Assembly: GCF_000011645.1 (NCBI RefSeq)
Contig: NC_006270.3
Coordinates: 2,105,501 to 2,169,500 of the forward strand
DNA from: Bacillus licheniformis DSM 13 = ATCC 14580
GTDB taxonomy: Bacteria; Bacillota; Bacilli; Bacillales; Bacillaceae
DNA: 64,000 bases
Direction: 5' to 3'
The notes beneath the pieces are model-generated. The model did no database searches. It was not told where the DNA came from and worked only from the letters and a program-made list of their open reading frames with translations. This document shows, in pieces, positions 17,434 to 26,642 of the stretch. Position 1 is the stretch's first letter, and the number at the start of each line of letters is the position of its first letter. The position numbers were made by a program, and so were the translations under genes.

Positions 17434-19157
17434 TCTCACTCTTAAAATATTTAAAGCCCTATAAGCTGCAAGTGATTCTCGTCGCTGTTTTTACTTTGCT
17501 GAGCAGTGTGCTTGAGCTTTATTTGCCGACGTTGATGGCTGATGTCGTTGATGTCGGAATCGTAAACAGTGATATGCCATTTATTTTGAAAACCGGCGGC
17601 TGGATGATCGCCTGCTCCCTTCTGGCCATCATGATGACTGTCGGAAAAGCGTTTTTCGCTTCGAAAACAGCCCTCGGCTTTGGAAGAGATATCAGGCGCA
17701 AACTGTTTGTCAAAGTTGAACACCATTCAATGGATGAATTCGGAAAAATCAGTTCTGCTTCTCTCATTACCCGTACCACCAATGATGTCAAGCAGGTCCA
17801 AGATGTGCTCAACATGATGCTTTCATTGATGACGAGAGCGCCGTTAATGCTGGTCGGCGGTATTGTGCTTGCGGTTTCCAGAGATGCCAAGCTGTCGATT
17901 ATATTTCTGGCCGCTCTCCCGATACTTGCAGGGCTGATTTTTCTCATTACAAGAAAAGCTGTCCCCTTATTCGGCGTCCTGCAAAAAAAGACGGATCGTC
18001 TCAACCTTGTTCTCAGGGAAGGTTTGACGGGCGTTCGTGTCATTCGCGCGTTTAACCGCGTTGATCAAGAAAAAGTCCGGTTTCAAAAAGCGAACGAAGA
18101 ATTTCGCGATACAGGCATCGCCGTCAACAGAATCATGGCTTTTCTATTCCCTGTCATGATGATTATGATGAATTTCACGAACATCGCGATTATCTGGTTC
18201 GGAGGCATCCGCATCGATCAAGGCAGCATGCAGGTCGGGAACTTAATGGCTTTCCTTCAATATGCATCGATGATTCTAATTGCGCTGATCATGCTTGCGA
18301 TGACATTCGTGATGATCCCAAGGGCTCAGGCATCTGCCGGCCGCATTAATGAAGTGCTGTTAACAGAGCCTTCGATTACCGATCCGAAAGAGCCGCAGAA
18401 AGACAGCGGCTTGCGCGGTTATGTTGAGTTTCAGAATGTGACTTTTCGTTATGCCGGGGCCGAAAAGCCCGTTCTCGAAGATATCTCGTTCAAGGCAAAG
18501 CCGGGTGAGACGACTGCGATCATCGGCAGCACAGGAGCGGGAAAAACGACGATTCTTCAATTGATCCCGAGATTTTTCGATATTGAAAAAGGAACTGTGC
18601 TAGTCAACGGAACAGATGTCAGAAAGATGGCGCAAAAGGAGCTTCGCGCGAAAATCGGCTATGTCCCGCAAAAAGCTTCAATATTCAGCGGGACGATTAA
18701 AGACAATATCCGCTTTGGCAAAGAAGATGCAACAGATGAAGAAATTCTGGAAGCACTTGAAACGGCACAGGCTGCCGAGTTTGTAGAAGGCAAGGAAAAC
18801 GGAATTGAATCTGAAATCGAGCAGGCCGGAGCCAATCTTTCAGGCGGCCAGAAACAGCGGCTTTCCATCGCCAGGGCATTAGTCAGAAAACCGGAAATTT
18901 ATTTATTTGACGACAGCTTTTCGGCGCTTGATTACAAAACGGATCAAAAGCTGAGAAAAGCGCTGAAGAAAACAACCGCTGATGCCGCCGTCATCATCGT
19001 TGCCCAAAGGGTAAGCACGATTACGGATGCGGATCAAATCATCGTTTTAAATGAAGGAAAAATAGCCGGCATCGGCACTCATCAACAATTGCTTGCTGAA
19101 AACGGCATTTACCAGGAAATCGTCGCATCACAGCAGGCTGAGGAGGAAAGCGCATGA
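17430..19157 (+). CDS. yfiB: Heterodimeric ABC exporter subunit with degenerate ATP site (YfiB-like)
   Basis: 575 residues: six membrane helices (about 1-310), then an ATPase domain with Walker A GSTGAGKTT (about 364-372), signature LSGGQKQR, and Walker B ending LFDDS (about 492). The catalytic Glu is replaced by Asp, and the switch His is replaced by Gln (VAQRVST). This is the non-hydrolytic half found in heterodimers such as TM287/288, LmrCD and BmrCD. It overlaps marR (ATGA) and the next gene (ATGA), so the partners are translationally coupled. Sizes and order resemble B. subtilis yfiB/yfiC; that identity is likely but not certain. Confidence 0.85.
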   Translation: MISLLKYLKPYKLQVILVAVFTLLSSVLELYLPTLMADVVDVGIVNSDMPFILKTGGWMIACSLLAIMMTVGKAFFASKTALGFGRDIRRKLFVKVEHHSMDEFGKISSASLITRTTNDVKQVQDVLNMMLSLMTRAPLMLVGGIVLAVSRDAKLSIIFLAALPILAGLIFLITRKAVPLFGVLQKKTDRLNLVLREGLTGVRVIRAFNRVDQEKVRFQKANEEFRDTGIAVNRIMAFLFPVMMIMMNFTNIAIIWFGGIRIDQGSMQVGNLMAFLQYASMILIALIMLAMTFVMIPRAQASAGRINEVLLTEPSITDPKEPQKDSGLRGYVEFQNVTFRYAGAEKPVLEDISFKAKPGETTAIIGSTGAGKTTILQLIPRFFDIEKGTVLVNGTDVRKMAQKELRAKIGYVPQKASIFSGTIKDNIRFGKEDATDEEILEALETAQAAEFVEGKENGIESEIEQAGANLSGGQKQRLSIARALVRKPEIYLFDDSFSALDYKTDQKLRKALKKTTADAAVIIVAQRVSTITDADQIIVLNEGKIAGIGTHQQLLAENGIYQEIVASQQAEEESA

Positions 19158-20977
19158 GCCAACAACCAAAGCATCACGGCTCTATACCCAAAGGAATGCA
19201 CAAGACAAAACCGAAAGAATTTAAAAAGACCCTTTTGAGATTGGCCCGCTATTTAAAACCGCGGACCTTCCAGCTGGTGCTCGTTGTCTTCGCTGCAATA
19301 TTGGCGACATTATTTAATGTCATCAGTCCAAAACTTCTCGGGGACGCGACCTCTTCCCTTTTCGCAAGCTTTAAAGAAGGCACCGGTGTTCAATTCGGCT
19401 TTCTCGGCCGGATCACGCTGATCCTGGCAGGATTGTATCTGCTTTCTGCTTTGTTTACGTTCTTGCAGCATTACCTGATGGCCGGGGTAGCCCAGAAAAC
19501 GATATACGAAATGCGCCAGGAAGTGAATGAAAAGCTGACGCGGCTCCCTTTAAAGTACTATGACAAGCATTCGCACGGCGACACGCTCAGCCGCGCCGTC
19601 AATGATATCGACAATATCAATACGTCATTGCAGCAGGCGCTGACGCAAATGATTACGTCTGTCATTACAATAGTCGGAATCATCGTCATGATGCTTTTGA
19701 TCAGCCCTGTGCTGACGCTCGTCGTCTTCATCACGGTCCCGCTCAGCATGCTGGCCGTCCGATTCATTGCCTCATTTTCGCAGAAACACTTCGCCGCGCA
19801 GCAAAAAGAACTCGGCGACATCAACGGACACGTTGAAGAAATGTTTACGGGGCATCAGGAAGTAAAGGCATTCGGGCATGAAGAAAAAGCGATTCAGCAA
19901 TTCGATGAAGTAAATGAGCGTCTTTACCAGTCAGGCTGGAAAGCGCAGTTTATTTCCGGTCTGATGATGCCGATGATGACATTCATCGGCAACCTCGGCT
20001 ATGTGTTTGTCAGCATAACCGGCGGTATTTTCGTTCTTAACGGCACCCTTTTGATCGGAGGCGTGCAGGCTTTTATCCAATATACGCAGCAATTTTCCCA
20101 GCCGCTCGTTCAAGCTGCCGGAATCGCGAATACAATCCAATCGGCAATCGCATCCGCCGAAAGGGTGTTCAGTCTTTTGGACGAAGAAGAAGAAACCGGG
20201 GAGACGCCGGCTTCCATCGATACCGGCAAATTAAAAGGCGATGTATCGTTTGAACATGTCGCCTTCGGTTATGATAAAAACGTTCCGGTCATCCGCGACT
20301 TAAGCCTTCACGCCAAAGAAGGCCAGACGATTGCGATCGTCGGACCGACCGGCGCTGGAAAAACGACGATCATCAATTTGCTGATGCGTTTTTATGAACT
20401 AAACAAAGGCAGCATCAAGGTCGGCGGCACAGATATCAGCGAGCTGTCGCGCGAACAGGCGAGAAGCATGTTTGCGATGGTGTTACAGGACACATGGCTG
20501 TTCAACGGCACCATCCGGGAAAACATCGCTTACGGGCGTGAAGGCGCGACCGAAGAAGACATCATCAGAGCGGCAAAAGGCGCCTATGCCGACGATTTTA
20601 TCCGCACCTTGCCGGACGGCTATGATACGGTACTTGGCGAAGATGCCCAAAACATCTCGCAAGGGCAACGGCAGCTCTTAACGATCGCGAGAGCCATTTT
20701 AGCTGATCCGAAGATTTTAATATTAGATGAAGCGACAAGCAGTGTCGACACCCGGACGGAAATGAATATTCAAAAAGCGATGAACAAACTGATGGCCAAC
20801 CGTACGAGCTTTGTTATCGCCCACCGTCTTTCTACCATTAAAGATGCCGACATGATTCTTGTGATGAAAAACGGAGATATTATTGAAAAAGGCAGCCACG
20901 AAGAGCTGCTCCGCAAGAACGGATTTTATGCCGATTTGTATAACAGCCAGTTCTCCCGGGAAGAAGCCGTCAGCTAA
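19154..20977 (+). CDS. yfiC: Heterodimeric ABC exporter catalytic subunit (YfiC-like)
   Basis: 607 residues: a basic N-terminal extension (about 45 residues), six helices, then an ATPase domain with Walker A GPTGAGKTT (about 396-404), signature ISQGQRQ instead of LSGGQ, Walker B ILILDEATS with the catalytic Glu, and H-loop VIAHRLST. The consensus Walker B/H-loop here and the odd signature complement the degenerate YfiB: the consensus site joins this Walker A/B to YfiB's LSGGQ. Likely a multidrug or lipid exporter in the plasma membrane. Confidence 0.88.
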   Translation: MSQQPKHHGSIPKGMHKTKPKEFKKTLLRLARYLKPRTFQLVLVVFAAILATLFNVISPKLLGDATSSLFASFKEGTGVQFGFLGRITLILAGLYLLSALFTFLQHYLMAGVAQKTIYEMRQEVNEKLTRLPLKYYDKHSHGDTLSRAVNDIDNINTSLQQALTQMITSVITIVGIIVMMLLISPVLTLVVFITVPLSMLAVRFIASFSQKHFAAQQKELGDINGHVEEMFTGHQEVKAFGHEEKAIQQFDEVNERLYQSGWKAQFISGLMMPMMTFIGNLGYVFVSITGGIFVLNGTLLIGGVQAFIQYTQQFSQPLVQAAGIANTIQSAIASAERVFSLLDEEEETGETPASIDTGKLKGDVSFEHVAFGYDKNVPVIRDLSLHAKEGQTIAIVGPTGAGKTTIINLLMRFYELNKGSIKVGGTDISELSREQARSMFAMVLQDTWLFNGTIRENIAYGREGATEEDIIRAAKGAYADDFIRTLPDGYDTVLGEDAQNISQGQRQLLTIARAILADPKILILDEATSSVDTRTEMNIQKAMNKLMANRTSFVIAHRLSTIKDADMILVMKNGDIIEKGSHEELLRKNGFYADLYNSQFSREEAVS

Positions 20978-20981
20978 CATT

Positions 20982-21015
20982 GAGGCCGCACCTGATCAGG
21001 TGCGGCCTCTTTTTT
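20982..21015 (+). terminator. Terminator of the exporter operon
   Basis: A perfect 14-bp inverted repeat, GAGGCCGCACCTGA (20982-20995) and its complement to 21009, is followed by six T. Confidence 0.92.
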
Positions 21016-21131
21016 CATCCATCTCTTTAGCTGATATTCCCGCTTTTTTAAGCATACCTCGCCTTTTTTCCTTTTTTAGATCCGATACTTTCGGCCAATT
21101 GACAATTTTTTCATTGTATGTCCGTTGAAAC

Positions 21132-21153
21132 CGTTATAAAAATAGTGATAACG
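21132..21153. promoter_or_regulatory. Inverted repeat upstream of the P450 gene
   Basis: CGTTAT and ATAACG, 10 bases apart, lie about 60 bases before the P450 start, with TTGAAA just upstream (21125-21130). It could be an operator, but no regulator gene is adjacent. Confidence 0.35.
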
Positions 21154-21210
21154 TTAAGATTGAACCGGCTCATAAAGTATAAACGTTTCATTTAAAGGAG
21201 AGAGTTGACT

Positions 21211-22425
21211 GTGGCAAATTCAAATTCACTTCAATCAAGCAAGCATTATGCCAATTGGATTCCGATGAAAGAAATCAGCTCGAGTAATGACCGGCTGTTT
21301 CCGTTTCCGATTTATAACCGGATCAGAAAGACGTCTCCTGTGCGTTACGATGATGAGCGAAAATGCTTTGATATCTTTTCTTATGAAGACGTTCAATTCG
21401 TGTTAAAAAACCCGAAGCTCTTCTCTTCAAAACGCGGCGGTAATATGGAAGGAAAAAGTATATTAACAATGGACCCGCCGAGACACACAAAAATGAGAGC
21501 CATCGTTAATAAAGCTTTTACGCCGAAAGCGGTGAAAGAGCTTGAACCGCATATCGAAGAAGTGACGGCTTTTTTATTTAACGAAGCGAAACAGAAAGAA
21601 TTGTTTGATGTGGTGGACGACTTGGCTGCTCCTCTTCCCGTCATTATCATCGCTGAACTTTTAGGCGTTCCGGCTGAAGACCGCCTCATGTTTAAACATT
21701 ATTCAGACATCCTTGTCGCAGGTGCGGAAGACCGCTCGGCTGAAGCCGCCGAACGGATGTACAAACGACGTGAAGAAGGCAATCGGTTTTTGGCGGATTA
21801 TTTTAAAAACATTATCAAGCAGCGCAAAAAAGAGCCAAAAGACGACCTGATTTCGCTTTTACTGCGGGCGGAAGTTGACGGCAAATCGCTGACAGAAGAA
21901 GAACTGCTTCATTTTTGCATCATTCTTTTGGTCGCAGGCAATGAGACGACAACCAACTTGATCGCAAACAGCGTCCGCTATCTCACAGAAGATAAAATCA
22001 CACAGGAAGCCGTAAGACAAGATCCGTCCCTCGTCCCTGTCTTTGTTGAAGAAATGCTGCGTTATTATCCGCCCGTGCAAGCGATCGGCCGCACGGCGGC
22101 AGAAGACGTTGATATCGGAGGCGTGAGGATTGCAAAGGGTTCTACAGTGATCAGCTGGGTCGCTTCAGCGAATCGTGACGAACTTAAGTTTGACGATCCT
22201 GACAGCTTCAAGCTTGATCGCAAATCAAACCCTCATATGAGCTTCGGCTTCGGCATCCATTTTTGCCTCGGCGCTCCCCTCGCCCGGCTTGAAGCGAAAG
22301 TCGCGCTCGATTACTTGCTGCGGCGCGCATACATGGAAAGGGACAGCTCTAAGGAGCTTGAAGCGATTCAAAGTCCGTTTGTTTTCGGCGTCCGCCATCT
22401 CCCCGTACAACTTTCACAAAAATAG
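21211..22425 (+). CDS. Cytochrome P450, CYP109-like
   Basis: 404 residues from the GTG at 21211; a TTG two codons earlier (21205) lies only four bases from the Shine-Dalgarno AAAGGAG and is less likely. The haem-binding loop FGFGIHFCLG, the EEMLRYYPP helix K motif (ExxR) and the I-helix oxygen-activation motif AGNETTT are intact. There is no membrane anchor, so it is a soluble class I P450 needing ferredoxin/flavodoxin partners from elsewhere. It resembles B. subtilis YjiB (CYP109B1), which hydroxylates fatty acids, terpenoids and steroids. It is a single-gene transcript with its own terminator. Confidence 0.9.
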   Translation: MANSNSLQSSKHYANWIPMKEISSSNDRLFPFPIYNRIRKTSPVRYDDERKCFDIFSYEDVQFVLKNPKLFSSKRGGNMEGKSILTMDPPRHTKMRAIVNKAFTPKAVKELEPHIEEVTAFLFNEAKQKELFDVVDDLAAPLPVIIIAELLGVPAEDRLMFKHYSDILVAGAEDRSAEAAERMYKRREEGNRFLADYFKNIIKQRKKEPKDDLISLLLRAEVDGKSLTEEELLHFCIILLVAGNETTTNLIANSVRYLTEDKITQEAVRQDPSLVPVFVEEMLRYYPPVQAIGRTAAEDVDIGGVRIAKGSTVISWVASANRDELKFDDPDSFKLDRKSNPHMSFGFGIHFCLGAPLARLEAKVALDYLLRRAYMERDSSKELEAIQSPFVFGVRHLPVQLSQK

Positions 22426-22427
22426 CG

Positions 22428-22470
22428 CGAAAAAAAAGGACAGGCTGTTACAAACCTGTCCTTTCCCTGC
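22428..22470. terminator. Bidirectional terminator between P450 and dehydrogenase genes
   Basis: AAAGGACAGG (22435-22444) pairs perfectly with CCTGTCCTTT (22455-22464), flanked by an A-run on the left and T's within the right arm. The two genes converge here. Confidence 0.85.
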
Positions 22471-22473
22471 TGT

Positions 22474-23190
22474 TTAAGGATTTGTAGACCACATGCCGGC
22501 TGATTTAATGAAAATGCGCGGATGCAGTTTGAGCTGGGCAACCATGTATTCCGCCAGATCTTCAGGCTGCATGACGCGTTCCGGATTGCCGTCTGTCAAT
22601 TTTGAGTCGATTGCCAAATCCGTCGCAACCGTGCTTGGTGTAAGGGCGCTCACGCGGATATTGTGCTTTCTGACTTCCTGCATCAGCGATTCGGTCAGCC
22701 CGAGCACAGCGAACTTAGACGCACTGTAGGCGCTTGTGCCGGCTGCTCCCCTTTGGCCGGCTGTAGAAGAAATATTAATGATATCGCCGGCTTTTCTTTC
22801 AATCATTTCAGGCAGAACGGCGCGTGTTACATTGTAAACCCCCATCAGATTAACCTGGATAATATTTTCCCATTCTTCGGGAGATTGCTCAAGAAATCCT
22901 GCAAACCCGCCGATCCCGGCATTGTTAATGAGAATATCGATTTGTCCAAGCTCTTCTTTGACGGATTGGACTGCACGTTCTACAGCTGTTAAATCCTTTA
23001 CGTCAGCTGCGGCTACAGATACTTTTACACCGAACGCCTTCAATTCCTCTGCCGCTTTTTCAAGATTCGCAGCTGTACGGCCGATAAGGCCGATATGTAC
23101 GCCTTCTTTTGCGAGGGCAATCGCTGTGGCGCGGCCGATTCCTCTTCCCCCTCCTGTAATCAGAGCGGTTTTGTTTTGTAAGGATTGCAT
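22474..23190 (-). CDS. Short-chain dehydrogenase/reductase (FabG-like)
   Basis: 238 residues from the ATG at 23190 (MQSLQNKTAL), which has GAAAGGAAG eight bases upstream; the in-frame extension to 23259 lacks one. A Rossmann cofactor site (TGGGRGIG), NNAG, catalytic Ser in NISSTAG and the YSASK catalytic pair (Tyr and Lys) are present. It is annotated in relatives as a 3-ketoacyl-ACP reductase paralogue, but being apart from fab genes its substrate is uncertain. The C-terminus ends WSTNP. Confidence 0.88.
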   Translation of the reverse strand: MQSLQNKTALITGGGRGIGRATAIALAKEGVHIGLIGRTAANLEKAAEELKAFGVKVSVAAADVKDLTAVERAVQSVKEELGQIDILINNAGIGGFAGFLEQSPEEWENIIQVNLMGVYNVTRAVLPEMIERKAGDIINISSTAGQRGAAGTSAYSASKFAVLGLTESLMQEVRKHNIRVSALTPSTVATDLAIDSKLTDGNPERVMQPEDLAEYMVAQLKLHPRIFIKSAGMWSTNP

Positions 23191-23401
23191 ATGAAAAACT
23201 TCCTTTCTATTATGTATAGCACGTTTTAAATTATAGGAAAATAAAATACGCTTTTGCAAATATTACGACTTGCGAAGAATGAATGGCCGGTGCAGCTGGC
23301 ACTAATCCGCAGGACGCATGAATTCAATTGCCCCTAAGTTATGTCGAATAGCAAACTTTTCCGGCCGACATCGAGGTTTTTTCTGCTCGCACGAGGAAAA
23401 G

Positions 23402-23436
23402 AAAAAAGAACCTGGTAATAACATCCAGGTTCTTTT
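23402..23436. terminator. Terminator-like hairpin in the gene-free interval 23191-23576
   Basis: AAGAACCTGG and CCAGGTTCTT form a perfect 10-bp stem, with A's before and T's after, so it can act in both directions. It lies upstream of the pps promoter and insulates it from neighbours rather than acting as an attenuator. I see no gene in the rest of the interval. Confidence 0.7.
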
Positions 23437-23440
23437 GGTA

Positions 23441-23469
23441 TTGCACAAAAACAGACGCGATGATATAAT
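23441..23469 (+). promoter_or_regulatory. SigA-type promoter of the Rph/Pps gene
   Basis: TTGCAC, exactly 17 bases, and TATAAT (23464-23469). This implies a 5' leader of about 100 bases before the ATG at 23577. Confidence 0.75.
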
Positions 23470-23576
23470 CAAATCACGCATGTTTTCAATTAAACGACAT
23501 AAATATCCCATCTTACATTTTAAGTCTACCATATTAAAAAGCTCTTGTCAAATTTTTTTCGGAGGAGAGATGCAGA

Positions 23577-26171
23577 ATGAGTCATTTGGTTCTCGGTTTT
23601 CACGAAATGGAAAAAACACAGCTTCCACTCGTTGGGGGAAAAGGATTGCATTTAGGGGAATTATCAAAAATTCAAGGGATACAAGTGCCAGACGGATTTT
23701 GTGTCACAACAGCAGGATTTCAAAAAGCCATCAAACAAAACAAATCGTTCCAAGCCTTGTTGGATCAACTGACAATGCTTAAAGTTGAGGATCGAGATCA
23801 AATCGGTGAAATCAGCAGGAAGATTCGACATACCATTATGGAAATCGAAATTCCTTCCAATGTTGTGAAAGAAGTGGCTCGCTATCTCTCCCTGCTTGGC
23901 GATGAACATGCTTATGCTGTGCGTTCCAGCGCGACAGCTGAAGATTTGCCGCACGCCTCTTTTGCCGGTCAACAAGACACTTATTTAAATATCATCGGAA
24001 AAGATGCGATCTTGCAGCATATCAGCAAATGTTGGGCTTCTCTATTTACGGATCGAGCGGTCATCTACCGCATGCAAAATGGATTTGACCATCGTCAAGT
24101 TTATTCATCCGTTATCATTCAAAGAATGGTTTTCCCGCAGGCTTCAGGGATATTATTTACCGCTGATCCCATTACTTCAAACCGAAAACTGCTATCCATC
24201 GATGCCGGTTTTGGTCTTGGGGAAGCACTGGTCTCCGGCTTGGTCTCTGCCGATTGTTATAAAGTGCAAAACGGGCAAATCGTCGATAAGAGAATAGCAG
24301 CCAAGAAATTGGCGATTTATGGGCGAAAACAAGGCGGAACAGAGACAAAGCGGATTACGCCTGATCAGCAAAAGACGCAAGCCCTTACTGACGGGCAAAT
24401 TTTACAACTGGCACACATCGGAAGACAGATCGAAGCACATTTCGGCCAGCCGCAAGATATCGAATGGTGTTTGGACCGCGATACATTTTATATTGTCCAG
24501 AGCCGGCCGATCACTACTTTATACCCGATCCCTGAAGCGAATGATCAAGAAAATCACGTCTATCTATCTGTCGGTCATCAGCAAATGATGACGGATCCCA
24601 TAAAACCACTGGGATTGTCTTTTTACCTGTTCATTACTCCAGCACCTATGCGCAAGGCCGGCGGGAGGTTGTTTGTTGATGTTGCGCCTAGGCTTACTAC
24701 ACGTATCGGCCGGGAAACTTTATTAAATACCGTAGGATCCGATCCGCTCATAAAAGGCGCACTCATGACCGTAATAGAGCGAGATTATATAAAATTGTCA
24801 CCAAATGATCAAACAGCACCGATTCCTGACAGAGGGAATACGGATATGCTGGCGCAATTCGAGAACGATCCGACAATCGTTTCTGATTTGATTAAGCGCA
24901 GTGAAACATCGATAGAAGAGTTAAAACAAAATATCCAAGCGAAATCGGGATCGGATTTGTTTGATTTTATTCTGGAAGATATCCGGCAATTAAAGAAGAT
25001 ATTATTTGACCCGCAAAGTACGGCAGTGTTTATGGCTGCTATAAATGCTACATCATGGATCAATGAAAACATGAACGAGTGGTTAGGCGAAAAAAACGCA
25101 GCAGATACTCTTTCTCTATCTGTACCGGGTAATATTACTTCGGAAATGGGTCTGGCGCTAATGGATGTCGCGGATGTGATTCGCCCTTATCCAGAAGTGA
25201 TTGATTATTTGCAGCATGCAAAAGATGATAACTTTTTGGATGAGCTGGTGAAGGTTGATGGCGGACAGGAAGCTAGGGGCGCCATCTATGCTTATCTTGA
25301 CAAATACGGAATGCGCTGTGCCGGAGAAATCGATATTACAAGAGCTCGTTGGAGTGAAAAACCAATGACACTTGTTCCCATGATTCTGAATAACATGAAG
25401 AACTTTGAGCCTAATGCCGGCAATCGAAAGTTTGAGCAAGGGCGGCGTGTTGCTTTGGAAAAAGAACAAGAGTTAATAGAGCGATTGAAGCCATTACGGG
25501 ATGGTGAACAAAAAGCCAAAGAAACAAAACGAATGATCGACCTCATCCGGAATTTCATCGGCTACCGGGAATATCCAAAATACGGAATGGTCAGCCGCTT
25601 CTTCATTTATAAGCAGGCTTTACTGAAAGAAGCCGATCAACTCGTACAAGCGGGCGTTATTCATGAAAAGGAAGATATATACTACCTCACTTTTGAAGAA
25701 TTTCACGAAGCCGTTCGCACAAAAAAAATAGATGACAAGATCATCAGCATACGAAAAGACGAGTACAAATTATATGAAAAACTAACCCCGCCACGTGTGA
25801 TCACGTCTGATGGTGAAATCATTACAGGTGATTACAAACGAGAAAGTTTGCCGGCGAATGCGATTGTAGGTCTACCTGTTTCTTCCGGAGTGATAGAAGG
25901 AAGAGCGCGTGTCATTTTAAACATGGAAAATGCCGATCTGGAAGACGGAGATATATTAGTCACCTCCTTTACCGATCCTGGCTGGACACCATTATTTGTA
26001 TCCATAAAAAGCCTGGTCACTGAAGTTGGCGGACTGATGACCCATGGAGCAGTTATCGCACGCGAATATGGCCTGCCGGCAGTGGTCGGAGTGGAGAATG
26101 CTACCCAACTGATAAAAGATGGGCAGCGAATTCGCGTGCACGGCACAGAAGGGTATATCGAATTATTGTAA
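23577..26171 (+). CDS. pps: Rifampicin phosphotransferase / PEP-synthase family enzyme
   Basis: 864 residues in three parts: an N-terminal ATP-grasp domain (1-320) with VRSSATAEDLPHASFAGQ, a helical middle domain (330-750), and a C-terminal swivelling domain with the phospho-carrier His in GLMTHGAVIAREYG (about His823). B. subtilis annotates the equivalent gene as pps, but length, the TDPGW segment and the position of the histidine match rifampicin phosphotransferases (RPH of Listeria uses His825), rather than the 790-residue gluconeogenic PpsA. RPH inactivates rifamycins by phosphorylation with ATP. It is monocistronic with its own promoter and terminator. Confidence 0.85.
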   Translation: MSHLVLGFHEMEKTQLPLVGGKGLHLGELSKIQGIQVPDGFCVTTAGFQKAIKQNKSFQALLDQLTMLKVEDRDQIGEISRKIRHTIMEIEIPSNVVKEVARYLSLLGDEHAYAVRSSATAEDLPHASFAGQQDTYLNIIGKDAILQHISKCWASLFTDRAVIYRMQNGFDHRQVYSSVIIQRMVFPQASGILFTADPITSNRKLLSIDAGFGLGEALVSGLVSADCYKVQNGQIVDKRIAAKKLAIYGRKQGGTETKRITPDQQKTQALTDGQILQLAHIGRQIEAHFGQPQDIEWCLDRDTFYIVQSRPITTLYPIPEANDQENHVYLSVGHQQMMTDPIKPLGLSFYLFITPAPMRKAGGRLFVDVAPRLTTRIGRETLLNTVGSDPLIKGALMTVIERDYIKLSPNDQTAPIPDRGNTDMLAQFENDPTIVSDLIKRSETSIEELKQNIQAKSGSDLFDFILEDIRQLKKILFDPQSTAVFMAAINATSWINENMNEWLGEKNAADTLSLSVPGNITSEMGLALMDVADVIRPYPEVIDYLQHAKDDNFLDELVKVDGGQEARGAIYAYLDKYGMRCAGEIDITRARWSEKPMTLVPMILNNMKNFEPNAGNRKFEQGRRVALEKEQELIERLKPLRDGEQKAKETKRMIDLIRNFIGYREYPKYGMVSRFFIYKQALLKEADQLVQAGVIHEKEDIYYLTFEEFHEAVRTKKIDDKIISIRKDEYKLYEKLTPPRVITSDGEIITGDYKRESLPANAIVGLPVSSGVIEGRARVILNMENADLEDGDILVTSFTDPGWTPLFVSIKSLVTEVGGLMTHGAVIAREYGLPAVVGVENATQLIKDGQRIRVHGTEGYIELL

Positions 26172-26213
26172 TGCTGGCTGCTGCCCAAAAAACGGGAGTC
26201 GGCAATGCATGAA

Positions 26214-26250
26214 AAGAACTCTTCAGATTTGGAGAGTTCTTACCTTTTTA
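26214..26250 (+). terminator. Terminator of pps
   Basis: AAGAACTCT (26214-26222) and AGAGTTCTT (26233-26241) form a 9-bp stem followed by ACCTTTTTAT. Confidence 0.75.
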
Positions 26251-26451
26251 TCCATCAGGGGAAGGATTCGGGCATGATTCTTTTCAGTCAGAACATCCGC
26301 CGGCGAAACAGGTGAAATATACCTGTAATAACGGAATGGCTTGACGAAAGGATCATCAATGCCCTTCCTCCCCCGCCTTTTCTCATGGCGCTTCCCTGCC
26401 ATTTCATAATCATCCATACGTTAACTTCAAAAGATGAACCTGACAATTTTA

Positions 26452-26480
26452 TTGTAAATATGGGTGAAACCGAGTATACT
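26452..26480 (+). promoter_or_regulatory. Promoter of the MFS exporter gene
   Basis: TTGTAA, 17 bases, and TATACT (26475-26480) imply a leader of about 155 bases. Between 26251 and 26451 I see no convincing gene. Confidence 0.65.
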
Positions 26481-26563
26481 CATATAGTTGCCAATCATGA
26501 AGAAAAACGATGAACGGCGGTGGAGACACGTTATTATATAAGATGAAAAACGAAAAAAGCAAA

Positions 26564-26592
26564 TTAGGACCCCGGAGATTCGGAGTCCTACA
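26564..26592 (+). promoter_or_regulatory. Hairpin in the exporter leader
   Basis: TAGGACcCCG and CGGaGTCCTA pair with one mismatch (10-bp stem) in the untranslated leader, about 50 bases before the start. There is only a weak T stretch (GTTTTTGGG) 20 bases later, so termination is doubtful; it may affect RNA stability or attenuation. Confidence 0.45.
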
Positions 26593-26642
26593 TATCATTT
26601 GTTGTCATGTTTTTGGGTAAATTGTATTACAGGAGGTTTGAT

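Noticed and set aside
23402..23436. Attenuator of the Rph/Pps gene
   Set aside because: The hairpin is upstream of the clear promoter (23441-23469), so it cannot attenuate that transcript.
23318..23782. 154-codon ORF spanning the pps promoter and start
   Set aside because: Crosses the terminator-like hairpin and the promoter, lacks a Shine-Dalgarno sequence and overlaps the real pps frame.
26223..26417. 64-codon ORF on the minus strand between pps and the MFS exporter
   Set aside because: No Shine-Dalgarno sequence, overlaps the pps terminator, and the composition (Arg/Lys-rich) resembles no known protein.
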